64,000 bases of DNA from positions 5,557,963 through 5,621,962 of the forward strand of contig NC_087382.1 of assembly GCF_963675165.1 (NCBI RefSeq). The letters run 5' to 3'. The position numbers were made by a program, and so were the translations under genes. Shown here piece by piece: positions 10,769-21,180 of the stretch (within the stretch, counting starts at the first letter, position 1; each line of letters begins with the position of its first letter). The stretch is from Halichondria panicea. Its lineage: Eukaryota > Porifera > Demospongiae > Suberitida > Halichondriidae. The notes below the pieces were generated by a model, which did no database searches, had not been told where the DNA came from, and saw only the letters and a program-made list of their open reading frames with translations.

Positions 10769-13700
10769 ATGTCAAAGCAAACCTCTATCGATTTGGAACC
10801 CATTTATGAGGAAAAAGACAAGGCGGTGCCATCTCCCAGCATTAAGTCTACGCCCAAAGCTGCAACACTGAAACGAAGACTCACAAGATCGTTTAGTATA
10901 AGGAGGTTTTCATTGAGGCAGCTAAGCCTAGAACTGTGCTTATACGAAGACTCAGTACCTGTTATCACACTGGTCACTGAAGGAAGGCTGGAGGAGCTGA
11001 AGAGTGCTGTAAAGGAGCACAATTTGACCCTGACAGAGGTTGACGCAAATGGTAAAACACTTTTGCATCATGCCGTTCTACACAACCAAGAGCTCATCAT
11101 GTCGTTCCTGATTGATAATGGTGGTAATATGGATGCTGTGGATAATAGTGGAAACACTCCTCTCCATCTAGCTGCTGACAATGATCTTCCTGAAGCCTGT
11201 CACCTCCTGTTGACAAATGGTGCAAACGATTCCATCCTTAATAAAGACGCATACGCCCCGCTGCATCTTGCAGCTCGAGGGAAAAACAAGTCTCTTTCAG
11301 CCATATTAGACCACCCTATTAATACATCTGTGCAAGGACATCGTGGCATGACTGCAGTACATATTATCTGTGAGCACGACAACATCGAAGGAATGGACAT
11401 CATTCAGACCAAGGTTATTGCTGATCTATTGAAGACCAAACAAACGGATTTCAAAATAAAATTTTTAGCCCCTGACGACAATGGACTGACTCCAATTCAT
11501 CTAGCAGCTCGGAAAAATTCTTACCGAGTGCTCGATTACATTATCCACAGGGCAATTGAGTTTGGGCATGATATTGACGTAGTGTTCGGATTTCTGGACG
11601 AGGATAACAGTACTCCACTACACGCTGCCATAGACAGCTGCAACATAGAAGTCGTTGAGGTACTGCTTAAATACGGAGCCTCTCCAGTCGACTCCAAGGG
11701 CGACCTCATCCCCCCTCTGCATCTGGCCTGCTCTCAAGGAAAATCCGACATGGTCAAGATGATGGTGGAGCATGCTGGTCCTCAAATCATTTCATCCACA
11801 GATCAACAACAGAAGACACCTCTCCACCATTGTACACTGTCCATCCACAGCTCCTTTATGATCCCCTTCTTAATCCAAAATGGAAAAGGAATTATCCAGA
11901 TTGATGCTCACGATGCAAGAGGCCGTACTCCCTTACATAACGCCATCACCTCAGCTAATCTGGTCGGTACCAAAGAGTTGATTTCGTACGGGGCGAGTCC
12001 ACTTGCCAAGGATAAGAAAGGATTAAATGCTCTTCATCTTGCGTTGACCAACAAAAAGAAGGTGATAGTCAATGCTCTTTTAGAGCTGTCCTGTGCTCCT
12101 GAGCTGATTAGCCAAACTTGTAACAAAGGATACTCAGCAATCCATCACGCTCTTCATGTAGGCCATAGTGAAGTGATCCCTAAAATGAATGCAGCCCTCC
12201 GTCACGCTTCTGAGGTTCAGAAAATGGAAGACGAAGAAGGAAATAACTACCTTCACATAGCTGCCGGTAAAGGTGATTTCAAAGCTCTGAAAGCTCTCCT
12301 AAACGTGCCTCAGATTTACCTGCTGCTGAACGAACCCAACAACTGTGGCATGACCCCACTTCACTCTGCTGCCACTGCAGGTAATTTTCGATGCATTGAC
12401 CTCCTGTTAAACAATGGTGCCATGTTCCACAAAGCCTTGAATGGCGAAACAGCATTCATGATAACTTGCAAGAAAGGCTTTACGAGTTGTGCCACGCTGC
12501 TGCTACAGTCGCAACCGTCGCAGATTGAAGTCACTGATGAACATGGCAATACTGCTCTTCATGCAGCGGCAATAAGCAAGACACCATCACTGATTACGTT
12601 AATACTTGACAAAAATTGCAAGCTGGGTGCCAACTTTGAATCACTAAGCTTCTTTGACATGATCATTGACAGTGGTGACTTGGACTGTGTGCTGGCAGTG
12701 ATCAACCATGATCGCTGGCAGGAGTGTCTCGACTTTTTCTCTCCTTCTTGCCCCAGCCCCTTTATACGACTTATTGAGCAAATGCCTAAAGCGGCCAAAG
12801 CAGTGCTAGATCGATGTCACTCGAGAGCCACCCTCGACAAATCCCATCCAGACTATTGGGAATCCTTTGATTTTAAGTACCTCTACAGCCAAAAATTGAA
12901 GGAGAGTAAGATCGACGATAGTCTCACTTTTGCTTCCAATTCAGTACACCCAGAAAAAGAAGATGTTTCTGAGGCAACAGTAAATTACAAAGGAAACGGT
13001 CGAAGTAAATTACCTCAAGATCAAAGTCCAATACGTGTGAAGGAAGTAAATTTTGGACAGAAGACAATGAAAGTCTTACAGAAGATGAAACAATTCAAAC
13101 GGCAAGCTCTTCTAACTCATCCAGTAGCGAATACTTATTTGGAGTTAAAGTGGCGAAGGTATGGGGGTATCTACTATTATAGTGTGTACGCCTTCATATT
13201 CATAATGGTTGTCCTTCTTTCAACATTTGTTGTGCTTGCTCCACATCCACTTAAACAGCTTAGCACTGTAAACGAGACTGATCCGAACAGTACTGAAATC
13301 GAGGAACTCTTAGCTCTCACTCTGGAACTCAAAGTGATACGCGGTGTGACTGTAGGCTTGAATACACTTTACCTAATATTCATCATTTTGAATATTTTCA
13401 TACTTATTAAAAGGAAATGTGGTATTGGTTTATTCCTTCGAATTATAGTCAACAAAATCTTATCGGTGATCTTTATGTATGTCTTTTTTTTATACTCCAA
13501 TCCGGTAGCATGGCAACTGGGAGCTGTCAGCTGCTTTTTGTCGTGGCTGTCTCTCTTCCTACTCTTAGAGACTCTTTCACTCCCTGGTACCATTGTTAAA
13601 ATGCTTCTCGAAGTTACCAAAACAGTTCTCCTTGTACTTTTTGTTAGCACATTCTTGTTGCTTGCATTTGCCTTCTCATTCTACATCCTCGCTGGCAATC

Positions 13701-14305
13701 TCGGTGACTTTGACAATGTTGGATACTCTTTTCTCTCTATATTTGGCTTTATGCTGGGAGAGTTGCCCTATGACAAGTATGTCAGATTAGATGTGGCTGG
13801 GGATCTGCGTTTTGGGACAACTGTTCTTGTTTTCATTATGTTTTTGGCCATTTTACTAGGCATTGTCCTTGCTAACGTACTCGTTGGCTTAGCTGTGGGG
13901 GACATTGAAAGAGTAAAGTTGAATGCCATTCTGCAGAGAAAGGACATTGAGATCGAATACTTTGCTCAGGTAGACGCCTCAATTCCAAGAGGAACTTTGA
14001 AACGCTTTTCTCTTCTATCGCACACCATCTATCTGAATAGGAATCGTTTGATATGGTCATTATGGCGAGAAAGTTGGAAGTGGATTGAGCATCAAATCGA
14101 ACCAGAACAATCAGACACTACTAGCTCTGCAAACATTGCAGCGTGCATCTCAGATATTGCCGACCTAAAGCTCCACGTTCTCGAGCTGAAGGAGACACTG
14201 CAGCTGATGCAAGAAACAAATGCCGAGTTAAGACGCTATCATGGTCTGTCAGCTCAGAGCAGCATGAGTTTATTTGATTTTAACGCTAGTGAAGAGCTTA
14301 TATAG
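10769..14305 (+). CDS. TRPA: TRPA-type ankyrin-repeat cation channel, copy 1
   Basis: A predicted plasma-membrane TRPA channel of 1,178 residues (human TRPA1 about 1,119), coded without introns. About 15 ankyrin repeats (residues 90-625; motifs such as TPLHLAADND) precede a linker, TM1 at about 801-826, further segments to TM5, a pore loop at about 980-1000 (FGFMLGELPYD), and TM6 ending NVLVGLAVGDIERV, which resembles the NLLIGLAVGDI of TRPA1. A coiled-coil-like tail (LKLHVLELKETLQLMQETN) closes it. The acidic pore residue is Glu where TRPA1 has Asp. The start MSKQ is chosen because all three copies share it; no ATG in this frame lies between it and the acceptor at 10747. The first of three tandem copies. 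Ligand or temperature sensing cannot be read from the sequence. Confidence 0.93.
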   Translation: MSKQTSIDLEPIYEEKDKAVPSPSIKSTPKAATLKRRLTRSFSIRRFSLRQLSLELCLYEDSVPVITLVTEGRLEELKSAVKEHNLTLTEVDANGKTLLHHAVLHNQELIMSFLIDNGGNMDAVDNSGNTPLHLAADNDLPEACHLLLTNGANDSILNKDAYAPLHLAARGKNKSLSAILDHPINTSVQGHRGMTAVHIICEHDNIEGMDIIQTKVIADLLKTKQTDFKIKFLAPDDNGLTPIHLAARKNSYRVLDYIIHRAIEFGHDIDVVFGFLDEDNSTPLHAAIDSCNIEVVEVLLKYGASPVDSKGDLIPPLHLACSQGKSDMVKMMVEHAGPQIISSTDQQQKTPLHHCTLSIHSSFMIPFLIQNGKGIIQIDAHDARGRTPLHNAITSANLVGTKELISYGASPLAKDKKGLNALHLALTNKKKVIVNALLELSCAPELISQTCNKGYSAIHHALHVGHSEVIPKMNAALRHASEVQKMEDEEGNNYLHIAAGKGDFKALKALLNVPQIYLLLNEPNNCGMTPLHSAATAGNFRCIDLLLNNGAMFHKALNGETAFMITCKKGFTSCATLLLQSQPSQIEVTDEHGNTALHAAAISKTPSLITLILDKNCKLGANFESLSFFDMIIDSGDLDCVLAVINHDRWQECLDFFSPSCPSPFIRLIEQMPKAAKAVLDRCHSRATLDKSHPDYWESFDFKYLYSQKLKESKIDDSLTFASNSVHPEKEDVSEATVNYKGNGRSKLPQDQSPIRVKEVNFGQKTMKVLQKMKQFKRQALLTHPVANTYLELKWRRYGGIYYYSVYAFIFIMVVLLSTFVVLAPHPLKQLSTVNETDPNSTEIEELLALTLELKVIRGVTVGLNTLYLIFIILNIFILIKRKCGIGLFLRIIVNKILSVIFMYVFFLYSNPVAWQLGAVSCFLSWLSLFLLLETLSLPGTIVKMLLEVTKTVLLVLFVSTFLLLAFAFSFYILAGNLGDFDNVGYSFLSIFGFMLGELPYDKYVRLDVAGDLRFGTTVLVFIMFLAILLGIVLANVLVGLAVGDIERVKLNAILQRKDIEIEYFAQVDASIPRGTLKRFSLLSHTIYLNRNRLIWSLWRESWKWIEHQIEPEQSDTTSSANIAACISDIADLKLHVLELKETLQLMQETNAELRRYHGLSAQSSMSLFDFNASEELI

Positions 14306-15515
14306 TTTTTTTTTGGCACATGCATGCACATTATCATTTATATATATGCACCACGATTTAATATAAATACTTATTGCAAGGAATGGTGCAAAAAGTGGGA
14401 AATGATTGACCATAATTATTACGTTTGTTTTCTATGACTAGATCTAGAAGCCTATAAAAGCTTTTACTTCTCGATCTTGCACATCACATATCATTGAGCA
14501 ACTGTAGCAGTCTACACAAATATGCTACTATATACCTTGCTGTGCATTCACATGCACCCGAGGCATGTCATACTGTGAAGGCGACAGAGGGCCACAGGTT
14601 GGTTGAATCAGGACCACGTATTGTCGGCCCACACAAACAGCAGCAACTACTGCCTGGGACACACTTTTTACAAACTGGAGCCTGTATGTGTCACTCATAC
14701 ATCTGCAATGCCTCTACAAGCTCAAGTTTCCTATTAATACATTGTTGCTTCCACAAGAATGCAGCTTTATAAGATCGTGCCCTAGCAAATGGCTCGCAAT
14801 GTGCCTCACTTATTGTCCTGGCTCTTTTCCCATGTGCGCCTGCGGAAATCTAGAATGTGCCCTGTTATTGTCCCAATCCTTGCCGGCCAATACTGACAGG
14901 ATATACCCCTCCATATCAAACCTACTATTATGTGTGTACCTCAGGGCCACTGTGGAAGTAAAATTAGCAACAGAATGCGAGTTGCCCTATAGATAAAAGC
15001 ATGCACTCCTGATAAAAGGTTTACTAGCTTGACACGCCCAATAAATCTTGAGGTCAGCTTTGAAACAATTCATTGCATGGTTGTCAAGTCCATCATTAAG
15101 ATGACTGTGAATACTGTTTATTATTTTATTTCATGCAGAAATGTGTTGACCTTTAATTGGTTGTGAATGCCTTTAAACTTACTGGGCATGCATGTGACCT
15201 ACTGACACACCAGACACTAGCCATGCATATCTTGTGCATAAAAGGGGTGGAGAACTCACAGAATTATCACTTAATTGTCCAAAGATTTGTAAACTAACTG
15301 AAAAGCTGCAGAAAGTTGATTTAGTCTGAGGTATATTCAACACTGTATAATGCTGCTCATTAGATAGGCACTTATAGTTATATGCATGGGTTAGCCTACT
15401 ACTATATACAAGGACCATTGATTATTGTGCATGATGGAATAACTGCTTGAGATGACTATAGATGAACATCATAATAATTAATTTTGTTAATATTTAATGC
15501 AGTGATACTCAAAAT
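14306..15515. other. Spacer between TRPA genes 1 and 2
   Basis: No gene is supported. The stretch at about 14370-14560 is homologous to parts of 28600-29005. From about 15028 the sequence resembles the region upstream of gene 1 (shared GACACGCCC and TTGTGAATGCCTTTAA motifs), so the duplicated unit includes the putative promoter. Confidence 0.6.
15240..15330 (+). other. Conserved 5' non-coding exon of TRPA gene 2 (inferred)
   Basis: It ends AGTCTGAG at the donor GTATAT (15331). The inferred intron, 15331-15502, ends TTTAATGCAG. The sequence is homologous to the stretches before genes 1 and 3. Confidence 0.6.
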
Positions 15516-18500
15516 ATGTCAAAGCAAGTCTCTATCGATTTGGAACCTGTTTCTGAAAAGAAAAACAAGACGGTGTCATCTCCCAGTTTTAAATCTTCGG
15601 CCATAGTAGCTGCAGCAGTAAAACGAAGACCCAATAACAGCACAAGATCGTTTAGAATTAAGAAGTCCTCGTCGAAACAGCTAAGCCTAGAACTGTGCTT
15701 ACACGAAGACTCAGTACCTGTTATCATACTGGTCACTGAAGGAAAGCTGGAGGAGCTGAAGAGTGCTGTTAACGAGCACAATTTGACCCTTACAGAGGTT
15801 GACGCAAATGGCCAAACACTTTTGCATCATGCCGTTCTACATAACCAAGAGCTCATCATGTCGTTCCTGATTGATAATGGTGGTAGTATGGATGCTGTGG
15901 ATAATAGGGGAAACACTCCTCTCCATCTAGCTGCCGACAATGATATTCCTGAAGCCTGTCACCTCCTGTTGACAAATGGTGCAAACGATTCCATCCTTAA
16001 TAAAGACGCATACGCCCCGCTTCATCTTGCAGCTCGAGGGAAAAATAAGTCTCTTTCAGCCATCTTAGACCACCCTATTAATACATCTGTGCAAGGACAT
16101 CGTGGCATGACTGTAGTGCATATTATCTGTGAGCATGACAACATCGAAGGAATGGACATAATCCAGACCAAGATTATTGCTGATCTATTGAAGACCAGGA
16201 AAAAAGATTTTAAAATATTAGCCCCTGACGACAATGGACTGACTCCAATTCATCTAGCAGCTCGCAAAAATTCTTACCGAGTGCTCGATTACATTATCCA
16301 CAGGGCAATTGAATTTGGGTATGACATTGACCTGGTATTCGGATTTATAGACGAGGATAACAGTACTCCACTACACGCTGCCGTGGACAGCTGCAACACA
16401 GAAGTCGTTGAGGTACTGCTTAAACACGGAGCCTCTCCAGTCGACTCCAAGGGCGACCTCATCCCCCCTCTGCATCTGGCTTGCTCTCAAGGAAGATCCG
16501 ACATGGTCAAGATGATGGTGGAGCATGCTGGTCCTCAAGTCATTTCATCCACAGATCAACAACAGAAGACACCTCTCCACCATTGTGCACTGTCCATCCA
16601 CAGCTCCTTCATGATCCCCTTCTTGATCGAGAAAGGAAAAGGAGTTATCCAGATTGATGCTCATGATGCAAGAGGCCGTACTCCCTTACACAACGCCATC
16701 ACCTCAGCTAATCTGGTCGGTACCAAAGAGTTGATTTCGTACGGCGCGAGTCCACTTGCCAAAGATAAGAAAGGATTAAATGCTCTTCATCTTGCTCTGA
16801 ATAGCAAAAGGAAGGTGATAGTCAATGCTCTTTTAGAGCTGTCCTGTGCTCCTGAGCTGATTAGCCAAACTTGTAACAAAGGATACTCAGCAATCCATCA
16901 CGCTCTTCATGTAGGCCATAGTGAAGTGATCCCTAAAATGATTGCAGCCCTCCGTCACGCTTCCGATGTTCAGAAAATGGAAGACGAAGAAGGAAATAAC
17001 TACCTCCATATAGCTGCTGGTAAAGGTGATGTCAAAGCTCTGCAGGCTCTACTAAATGTGCCTGAGATTCACCAGCTGCTGAACGAACCCAACAACTGTG
17101 GTATGACCCCACTTCACTCCGCTGCCACTGGAGGTCATTTTAGGTGTATTGACGTCCTGTTAAACAATGGTGCCATGTTCCACAAAGCCTTGAATGGTGA
17201 GACAGCATTCACTATAGCTTGCAAGAATGGCTTTACGAGTTGTGCCAAATTGCTGCTACAGTCGCAACCATCTCAGATTGCAGTCACTGATGAACATGGC
17301 AATACTGCTCTTCATGCAGCAGCAATAAGCAAGACACCATCACTGATTTTGCTGCTACTTGACAAAAAATGCAAGCTGGATGCCAACTTTGAATCACTGA
17401 GCTTCTTTGACATGATCATTGACAGTGGTGACTTGGACTGTGTGCTGGCAGTGATCAACCATGATCGCTGGCAGGAGTGTCTCGACTTTTTCTCTCCTTC
17501 TTGCCCCAGCCCCTTTATACGACTTATTGAGCAAATGCCTAAAGCAGCCAAAGCAGTGCTAGATCGATGTCACTTAAGAGCCACCCTCGACAAATCACAT
17601 CCAGACTATTGGGAATCCTTTGATTTTAAGTACCTCTACAGCCAAAAATCGAAGGAGAGTAAGATCGATGATAGCCTCACTTTTGCTTCCAATTCAGTAC
17701 ACCCAGAAAAAGAAGATGTTTCTGAGGCAACAGTAAAATACAAAGAAAACAGTCGAAGTAAATTACCTCAAGATCAAAGTCCAATGCGTGTGAAGGAAGT
17801 AAATTTTGGACAGAAGACAATGAAAATCTTACAGAAGATGAAACAATTCAAACGGCAAGCTCTTCTAAATCATCCATTAACAAATGCTTTTTTGGATTCA
17901 AAGTGGCGAAGGTATGGAAGTATCTACTATTTTGCTGTGTACGCCTTTCAAGCTTTGATGGTGGTCCTTCTTTCAACATTTGTTGTGCTTGCTCCACATC
18001 CACTTAAACAGCTTAGCACTGTAAACGAAACTGATCCGAACAGTACTGAAATCGAGGAACTCTTAGCTCTCACTCTGGAACTCAAAGTGATACGTGGTGT
18101 GACTGTAGGCTTGAATACACTTTACTTAATATTCCTCACTTTTAATGTTGTCATACTAATTAAAAGGAGAATTAGTATTTTTTCAATCCTTCAAGTGACA
18201 GTCTCGATTAACGTCTTATCGGTGATCTTCATGTATGTCTTTTTTTTGTACGCCAATCCGGTGTCAGCATGGCCATTGGGAGCTGTCAGCTGCTTCTTGT
18301 CGTGGCTGTCTCTCCTCCTACTCTTAGAGCATCTTTCACTCCCTGGTACCATTGTTAAAATGCTTTTCGAAGTTACCAAAACAGTTCTCCTTGTACTTTT
18401 TGTCAGTACATTCTTGTTGCTTGCATTTGCCTTCTCATTCTACATCCTGGTTGGCAATCTCAGTGAATTTGACAATGTTGGATACTCTTTTCTCTCTGTA

Positions 18501-19079
18501 TTTGGCTTTATGCTAGGAGAGTTGCCCTATGACTCGTATGTCAGATTAGATGTGGCTGGGGATCTGCGTTTTGGGAAAACAGTTCTTGTTTTTATTATGC
18601 TTTTGGCCATTTTACTAAGTATTGTCCTTGCTAATCTACTCATTGGCTTAGCTGTGGGAGACATTGAAAGAGTAAAGTTAAATGCCATTCTACAGAGAAA
18701 GGACATCGAGGTCGAATACTTTGCTCAGCTAGACGCCTCGATTCCAAGAGGATCATTGAAACGCTTTTCTCTTCTATCGCACACCATCTACCCGAACAGG
18801 AATCGTTCGATATGGTCAATATGGCGAGACAGTTGGAAATGGATTGAGGATCAAATAGAACCAGAACCGTTGGATACCACTAGCTCTGCAAACATAGCAG
18901 CATGCATCTCAGATATTGCTGACTTAAAGCTCCACGTTCTCGAGCTGAAGGAGACACTGCAGCTGATGCAAGAAACCAATGCCGAGTTCAGAAAACGCTA
19001 TCATGGCCTGTCAGCTCGGAGCAGCATTAGCTCATTTGACTTTAACACTAGTGAAGAACTTACAGATAACTGGCATTAG
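15516..19079 (+). CDS. TRPA: TRPA-type ankyrin-repeat cation channel, copy 2
   Basis: A second intronless TRPA-like channel, 1,187 residues, with the same order: ankyrin array, linker, six membrane segments, pore loop (FGFMLGELPYD), TM6 ending NLLIGLAVGDIERV, coiled-coil-like tail. Long stretches of the ankyrin and pore regions match copies 1 and 3 exactly. It shares the TM1-TM2 loop and TM2 start with copy 1 (EIEELLALTLELKVIRGVTV) but the basic stretch after TM2 and TM3 differ. It has its own substitutions in the last ankyrin repeats (LLLLDKKCKLDANF). The N-terminus carries an insertion (VAAAVKRRPNNS) shared with copy 3 and absent from copy 1. The start MSKQ lies 14 nt after the acceptor of the inferred 5' intron. 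Confidence 0.93.
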   Translation: MSKQVSIDLEPVSEKKNKTVSSPSFKSSAIVAAAVKRRPNNSTRSFRIKKSSSKQLSLELCLHEDSVPVIILVTEGKLEELKSAVNEHNLTLTEVDANGQTLLHHAVLHNQELIMSFLIDNGGSMDAVDNRGNTPLHLAADNDIPEACHLLLTNGANDSILNKDAYAPLHLAARGKNKSLSAILDHPINTSVQGHRGMTVVHIICEHDNIEGMDIIQTKIIADLLKTRKKDFKILAPDDNGLTPIHLAARKNSYRVLDYIIHRAIEFGYDIDLVFGFIDEDNSTPLHAAVDSCNTEVVEVLLKHGASPVDSKGDLIPPLHLACSQGRSDMVKMMVEHAGPQVISSTDQQQKTPLHHCALSIHSSFMIPFLIEKGKGVIQIDAHDARGRTPLHNAITSANLVGTKELISYGASPLAKDKKGLNALHLALNSKRKVIVNALLELSCAPELISQTCNKGYSAIHHALHVGHSEVIPKMIAALRHASDVQKMEDEEGNNYLHIAAGKGDVKALQALLNVPEIHQLLNEPNNCGMTPLHSAATGGHFRCIDVLLNNGAMFHKALNGETAFTIACKNGFTSCAKLLLQSQPSQIAVTDEHGNTALHAAAISKTPSLILLLLDKKCKLDANFESLSFFDMIIDSGDLDCVLAVINHDRWQECLDFFSPSCPSPFIRLIEQMPKAAKAVLDRCHLRATLDKSHPDYWESFDFKYLYSQKSKESKIDDSLTFASNSVHPEKEDVSEATVKYKENSRSKLPQDQSPMRVKEVNFGQKTMKILQKMKQFKRQALLNHPLTNAFLDSKWRRYGSIYYFAVYAFQALMVVLLSTFVVLAPHPLKQLSTVNETDPNSTEIEELLALTLELKVIRGVTVGLNTLYLIFLTFNVVILIKRRISIFSILQVTVSINVLSVIFMYVFFLYANPVSAWPLGAVSCFLSWLSLLLLLEHLSLPGTIVKMLFEVTKTVLLVLFVSTFLLLAFAFSFYILVGNLSEFDNVGYSFLSVFGFMLGELPYDSYVRLDVAGDLRFGKTVLVFIMLLAILLSIVLANLLIGLAVGDIERVKLNAILQRKDIEVEYFAQLDASIPRGSLKRFSLLSHTIYPNRNRSIWSIWRDSWKWIEDQIEPEPLDTTSSANIAACISDIADLKLHVLELKETLQLMQETNAEFRKRYHGLSARSSISSFDFNTSEELTDNWH

Positions 19080-19130
19080 ATTTTTAGTTTTATTTGACAT
19101 TATATTGTATTTGCCACACCTTGTGCATGA

Positions 19131-19546
19131 CCAGAGGAGGTCGGACATCACTTAAACTTTTACTAATTATGACCTTTTATAACATTCCAGGCCAAATTGC
19201 TTTTCGTTTTTGCTGACTCAGCAGTAGCGTCTCCGTACTTCTGCTAGTCTCTATTTTAGCCGCCCTCTAAAAGTTGGGCGGCCTAATCACGAGTCTATGT
19301 TATAGAGGGAGACTAATTCATGAGACAATATTTCTGCATGGTTTCTGTCGCTGAATCTGTTGACAGCTAGTTGTGTTTGGTGTCTATGATGGTTACTGGA
19401 CCTAACCCTATCAGCACATAATAGCCATACTAGCTAGATCCGCCTAGATCCAGTCATGTTCTACTGCTGAGTCAGCAAAAACGAAGAGCAATTTGGCCTG
19501 GAATGTCATTAAAAGGTCATAATTAGTGAAGTCCGACCTCCTCTGG
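19131..19546. mobile_element. Foldback element with arms of about 85-95 bp
   Basis: The left arm (19131-19226) and right arm (19463-19546) are inverted complements. Both carry CCAGAGGAGGTCGGAC and TTTTTGCTGACTCAGCAGTA; the left arm has about 11 extra bases. The centre has a small hairpin with GCCGCCC/GGGCGGC. No target duplication is clear. Confidence 0.8.
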
Positions 19547-19622
19547 TGCTCGACCCCAGGCCGATCCGTCTCCAATTGAACGCTAGGTCGCCTTTTTTAA
19601 AAAAAATCGGCCTGGGACCGAG
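19547..19622. mobile_element. TAGCCTC-family hairpin, degraded
   Basis: The arms CCCCAGGCCGAT and ATCGGCCTGGG are complementary, and the right end GACCGAGGCTA matches the family terminus seen at 145-203. The left end is altered and no target duplication is visible. Confidence 0.5.
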
Positions 19623-19750
19623 GCTAGACAGCATTATGTGATGCTCTCTGTAATTTATAGGCATGTATGCATTACAAATTTTCCAGGTTGGTTAATGAGC
19701 AAAAGTAAATGCACACACCATAATTTCTTTTACATTCTGGCATTGAACTT

Positions 19751-20149
19751 TTGGGGCCGTAAGATTATGTTTTATGTTTTAGGTGGGGGGGTGGGGCAAA
19801 GCGCCGCAGGGGGTTGTACAGTAACACAACACCACTGGAGGAAAAATTTTTGAAAATATAAATAAATCTGCATGTTCTCATAGCAAAGTTTATAAAACAA
19901 GAGAAAGATGCATAAATGAATTAATCTGCATGTGAGCTATAATTATAGAAATGTCCAAAATGGTGTGTTAGTGGAAGCAAATTAGACATGCACGAGCAAC
20001 TGCTTCAAGGTCAAGCGAATCAGTTAGCGACTTGTATAACTGTACAGTGTTATGTTGCAACAAACCACAATGTATTCATCAATTAATGTGGTTAGTTTCT
20101 GGGGGAAACTGCCCCCCCCAGCCCCCTCGTGGTTCTTACGGCCCTGTAT
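19751..20149. mobile_element. Probable MITE with GGGCCGTAAGA ends
   Basis: GGGGCCGTAAGATTATG at the left and TTCTTACGGCCCTG at the right are inverted, and both ends have nearby G- or C-runs. The interior is A/T-rich and non-coding. The termini resemble hAT-like CAGGGGCC ends. Confidence 0.45.
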
Positions 20150-20267
20150 TCTTTCTATGCTAGAAAAAACTCGGGTCAGGAACGAGGCACTTGTAGGGCC
20201 ACCATAAATTGAAGAGGCATTTTTAGTGCAGCTGATCGATTAAGTAGCTAAGAGAGTTCACTGTAGT

Positions 20268-20689
20268 ATACCGTATAGCGAGAAATTTCTGTGGCCCAAC
20301 ATTTCTGCAAATTCTGCGAATGAATGAGTAAACGCAGAAATAATTATCCGCAAATGCTTACCGTATAGCGAGTAATTTTTGTGGGGTAAAATATTCGTTA
20401 TTTTTGTGGGCAGGCTGACCTCCACGAAATTTGATTGTAGGCGTGGCTTATCTGAACGTAGGAATGCCGTGCAGCCACGAGACTAAACGAAATTTTTTAC
20501 TCACGAAAACTACCGTTTCTCAAGTTGAACGAATTTTTTACCCCACGAAACTTACCCGCTATACAGTATTAACCACGCCTAATGTAACAGTTGAAAATTT
20601 ACTTCGCAGAAATATTATCCATGCAAAAGGTCTTTTTACAGCAATTCGCAGAATTTTTGGGCCGCAGAAATTTCTAGCTATATATGGTA
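20268..20689. mobile_element. CCGTATAGCG-family MITE split by a nested copy
   Basis: The outer left end (TACCGTATAGCGAGAAATTTC) and outer right end (GAAATTTCTAGCTATATATGGTA) are inverted relatives, and both sides carry ATTCTGCGAAT or ATTCGCAGAAT. An inner copy (20359-20570) sits between the halves. Confidence 0.7.
20359..20570. mobile_element. Inner CCGTATAGCG MITE
   Basis: Ends TACCGTATAGCGAGTAATTT and the complement of TACTGTATAGCGGGTAAGTT bound internal inverted motifs such as GGGGTAAAAT/TTTTTACCCC. TA at the edges suggests Tc1/mariner-type insertion. It is inserted within the outer element. Confidence 0.75.
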
Positions 20690-20757
20690 GCTAGATCTAG
20701 TAGCTATAATTTATAGAGCTTTAATACAAACTAGAAATGAGTTTTAGGGCCGGGTAT

Positions 20758-20870
20758 CATAAAATGTTGGGCCCCCATGTTTACACCCCCCTCAGGGCCT
20801 AGAATTAAAAATTTTTGTCCCCCCGCCTAGAATGTAGACACCCCAGGGGGCCCATTTTGTTACGCCCCCT
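20758..20870. repeat. Inverted-repeat hairpin rich in G/C runs
   Basis: AAAATGTTGGGCCCCC near 20760 and GGGGGCCCATTTTGTT near 20855 form complementary arms, with TACACCCCCC and TAGACACCCC inside. It looks like a small foldback element. Confidence 0.5.
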
Positions 20871-20965
20871 ACTGTGAGATTATTTTCTGCTATCCTTTTC
20901 TGCACATACAACAAAGATGAACACAAAGTCAAAGAGAGTAGAGAGTGCTATATCACAGTCATATA

Positions 20966-21180
20966 GTACCGTATAACGTGTAATTTTCGTGGGGCAAAAT
21001 ATTTGTGGTTTTCGTGATTGGAGGTCTGACCACGAATATTTTACCCACAAATGAAGCGACCTTGCCTACCTTTACCTGCAGTGCAAGCTCCAACCACAAA
21101 AATATTACCCACGAAATGTCGCAATATTGCTGAACCACGAATATTTTGTCCCCCGAAAATTACCCGCTTATACGGTATAT
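20966..21180. mobile_element. CCGTATAGCG-family MITE, further copy
   Basis: The left end GTACCGTATAACGTGTAATT and the complement of the right end ATACCGTATAAGCGGGTAAT are inverted repeats. Motifs of the type CACGAATATTTT recur inside. Confidence 0.75.

Noticed and set aside
10804-14060. Many minus-strand open frames of 60-95 codons within the TRPA genes
   Set aside because: They are antisense shadows of the coding region and recur at the same places in all three copies.
14494-14996. Overlapping open frames between TRPA genes 1 and 2
   Set aside because: Part of the DNA is repeated in an ERP44 intron and neither frame shows a domain.
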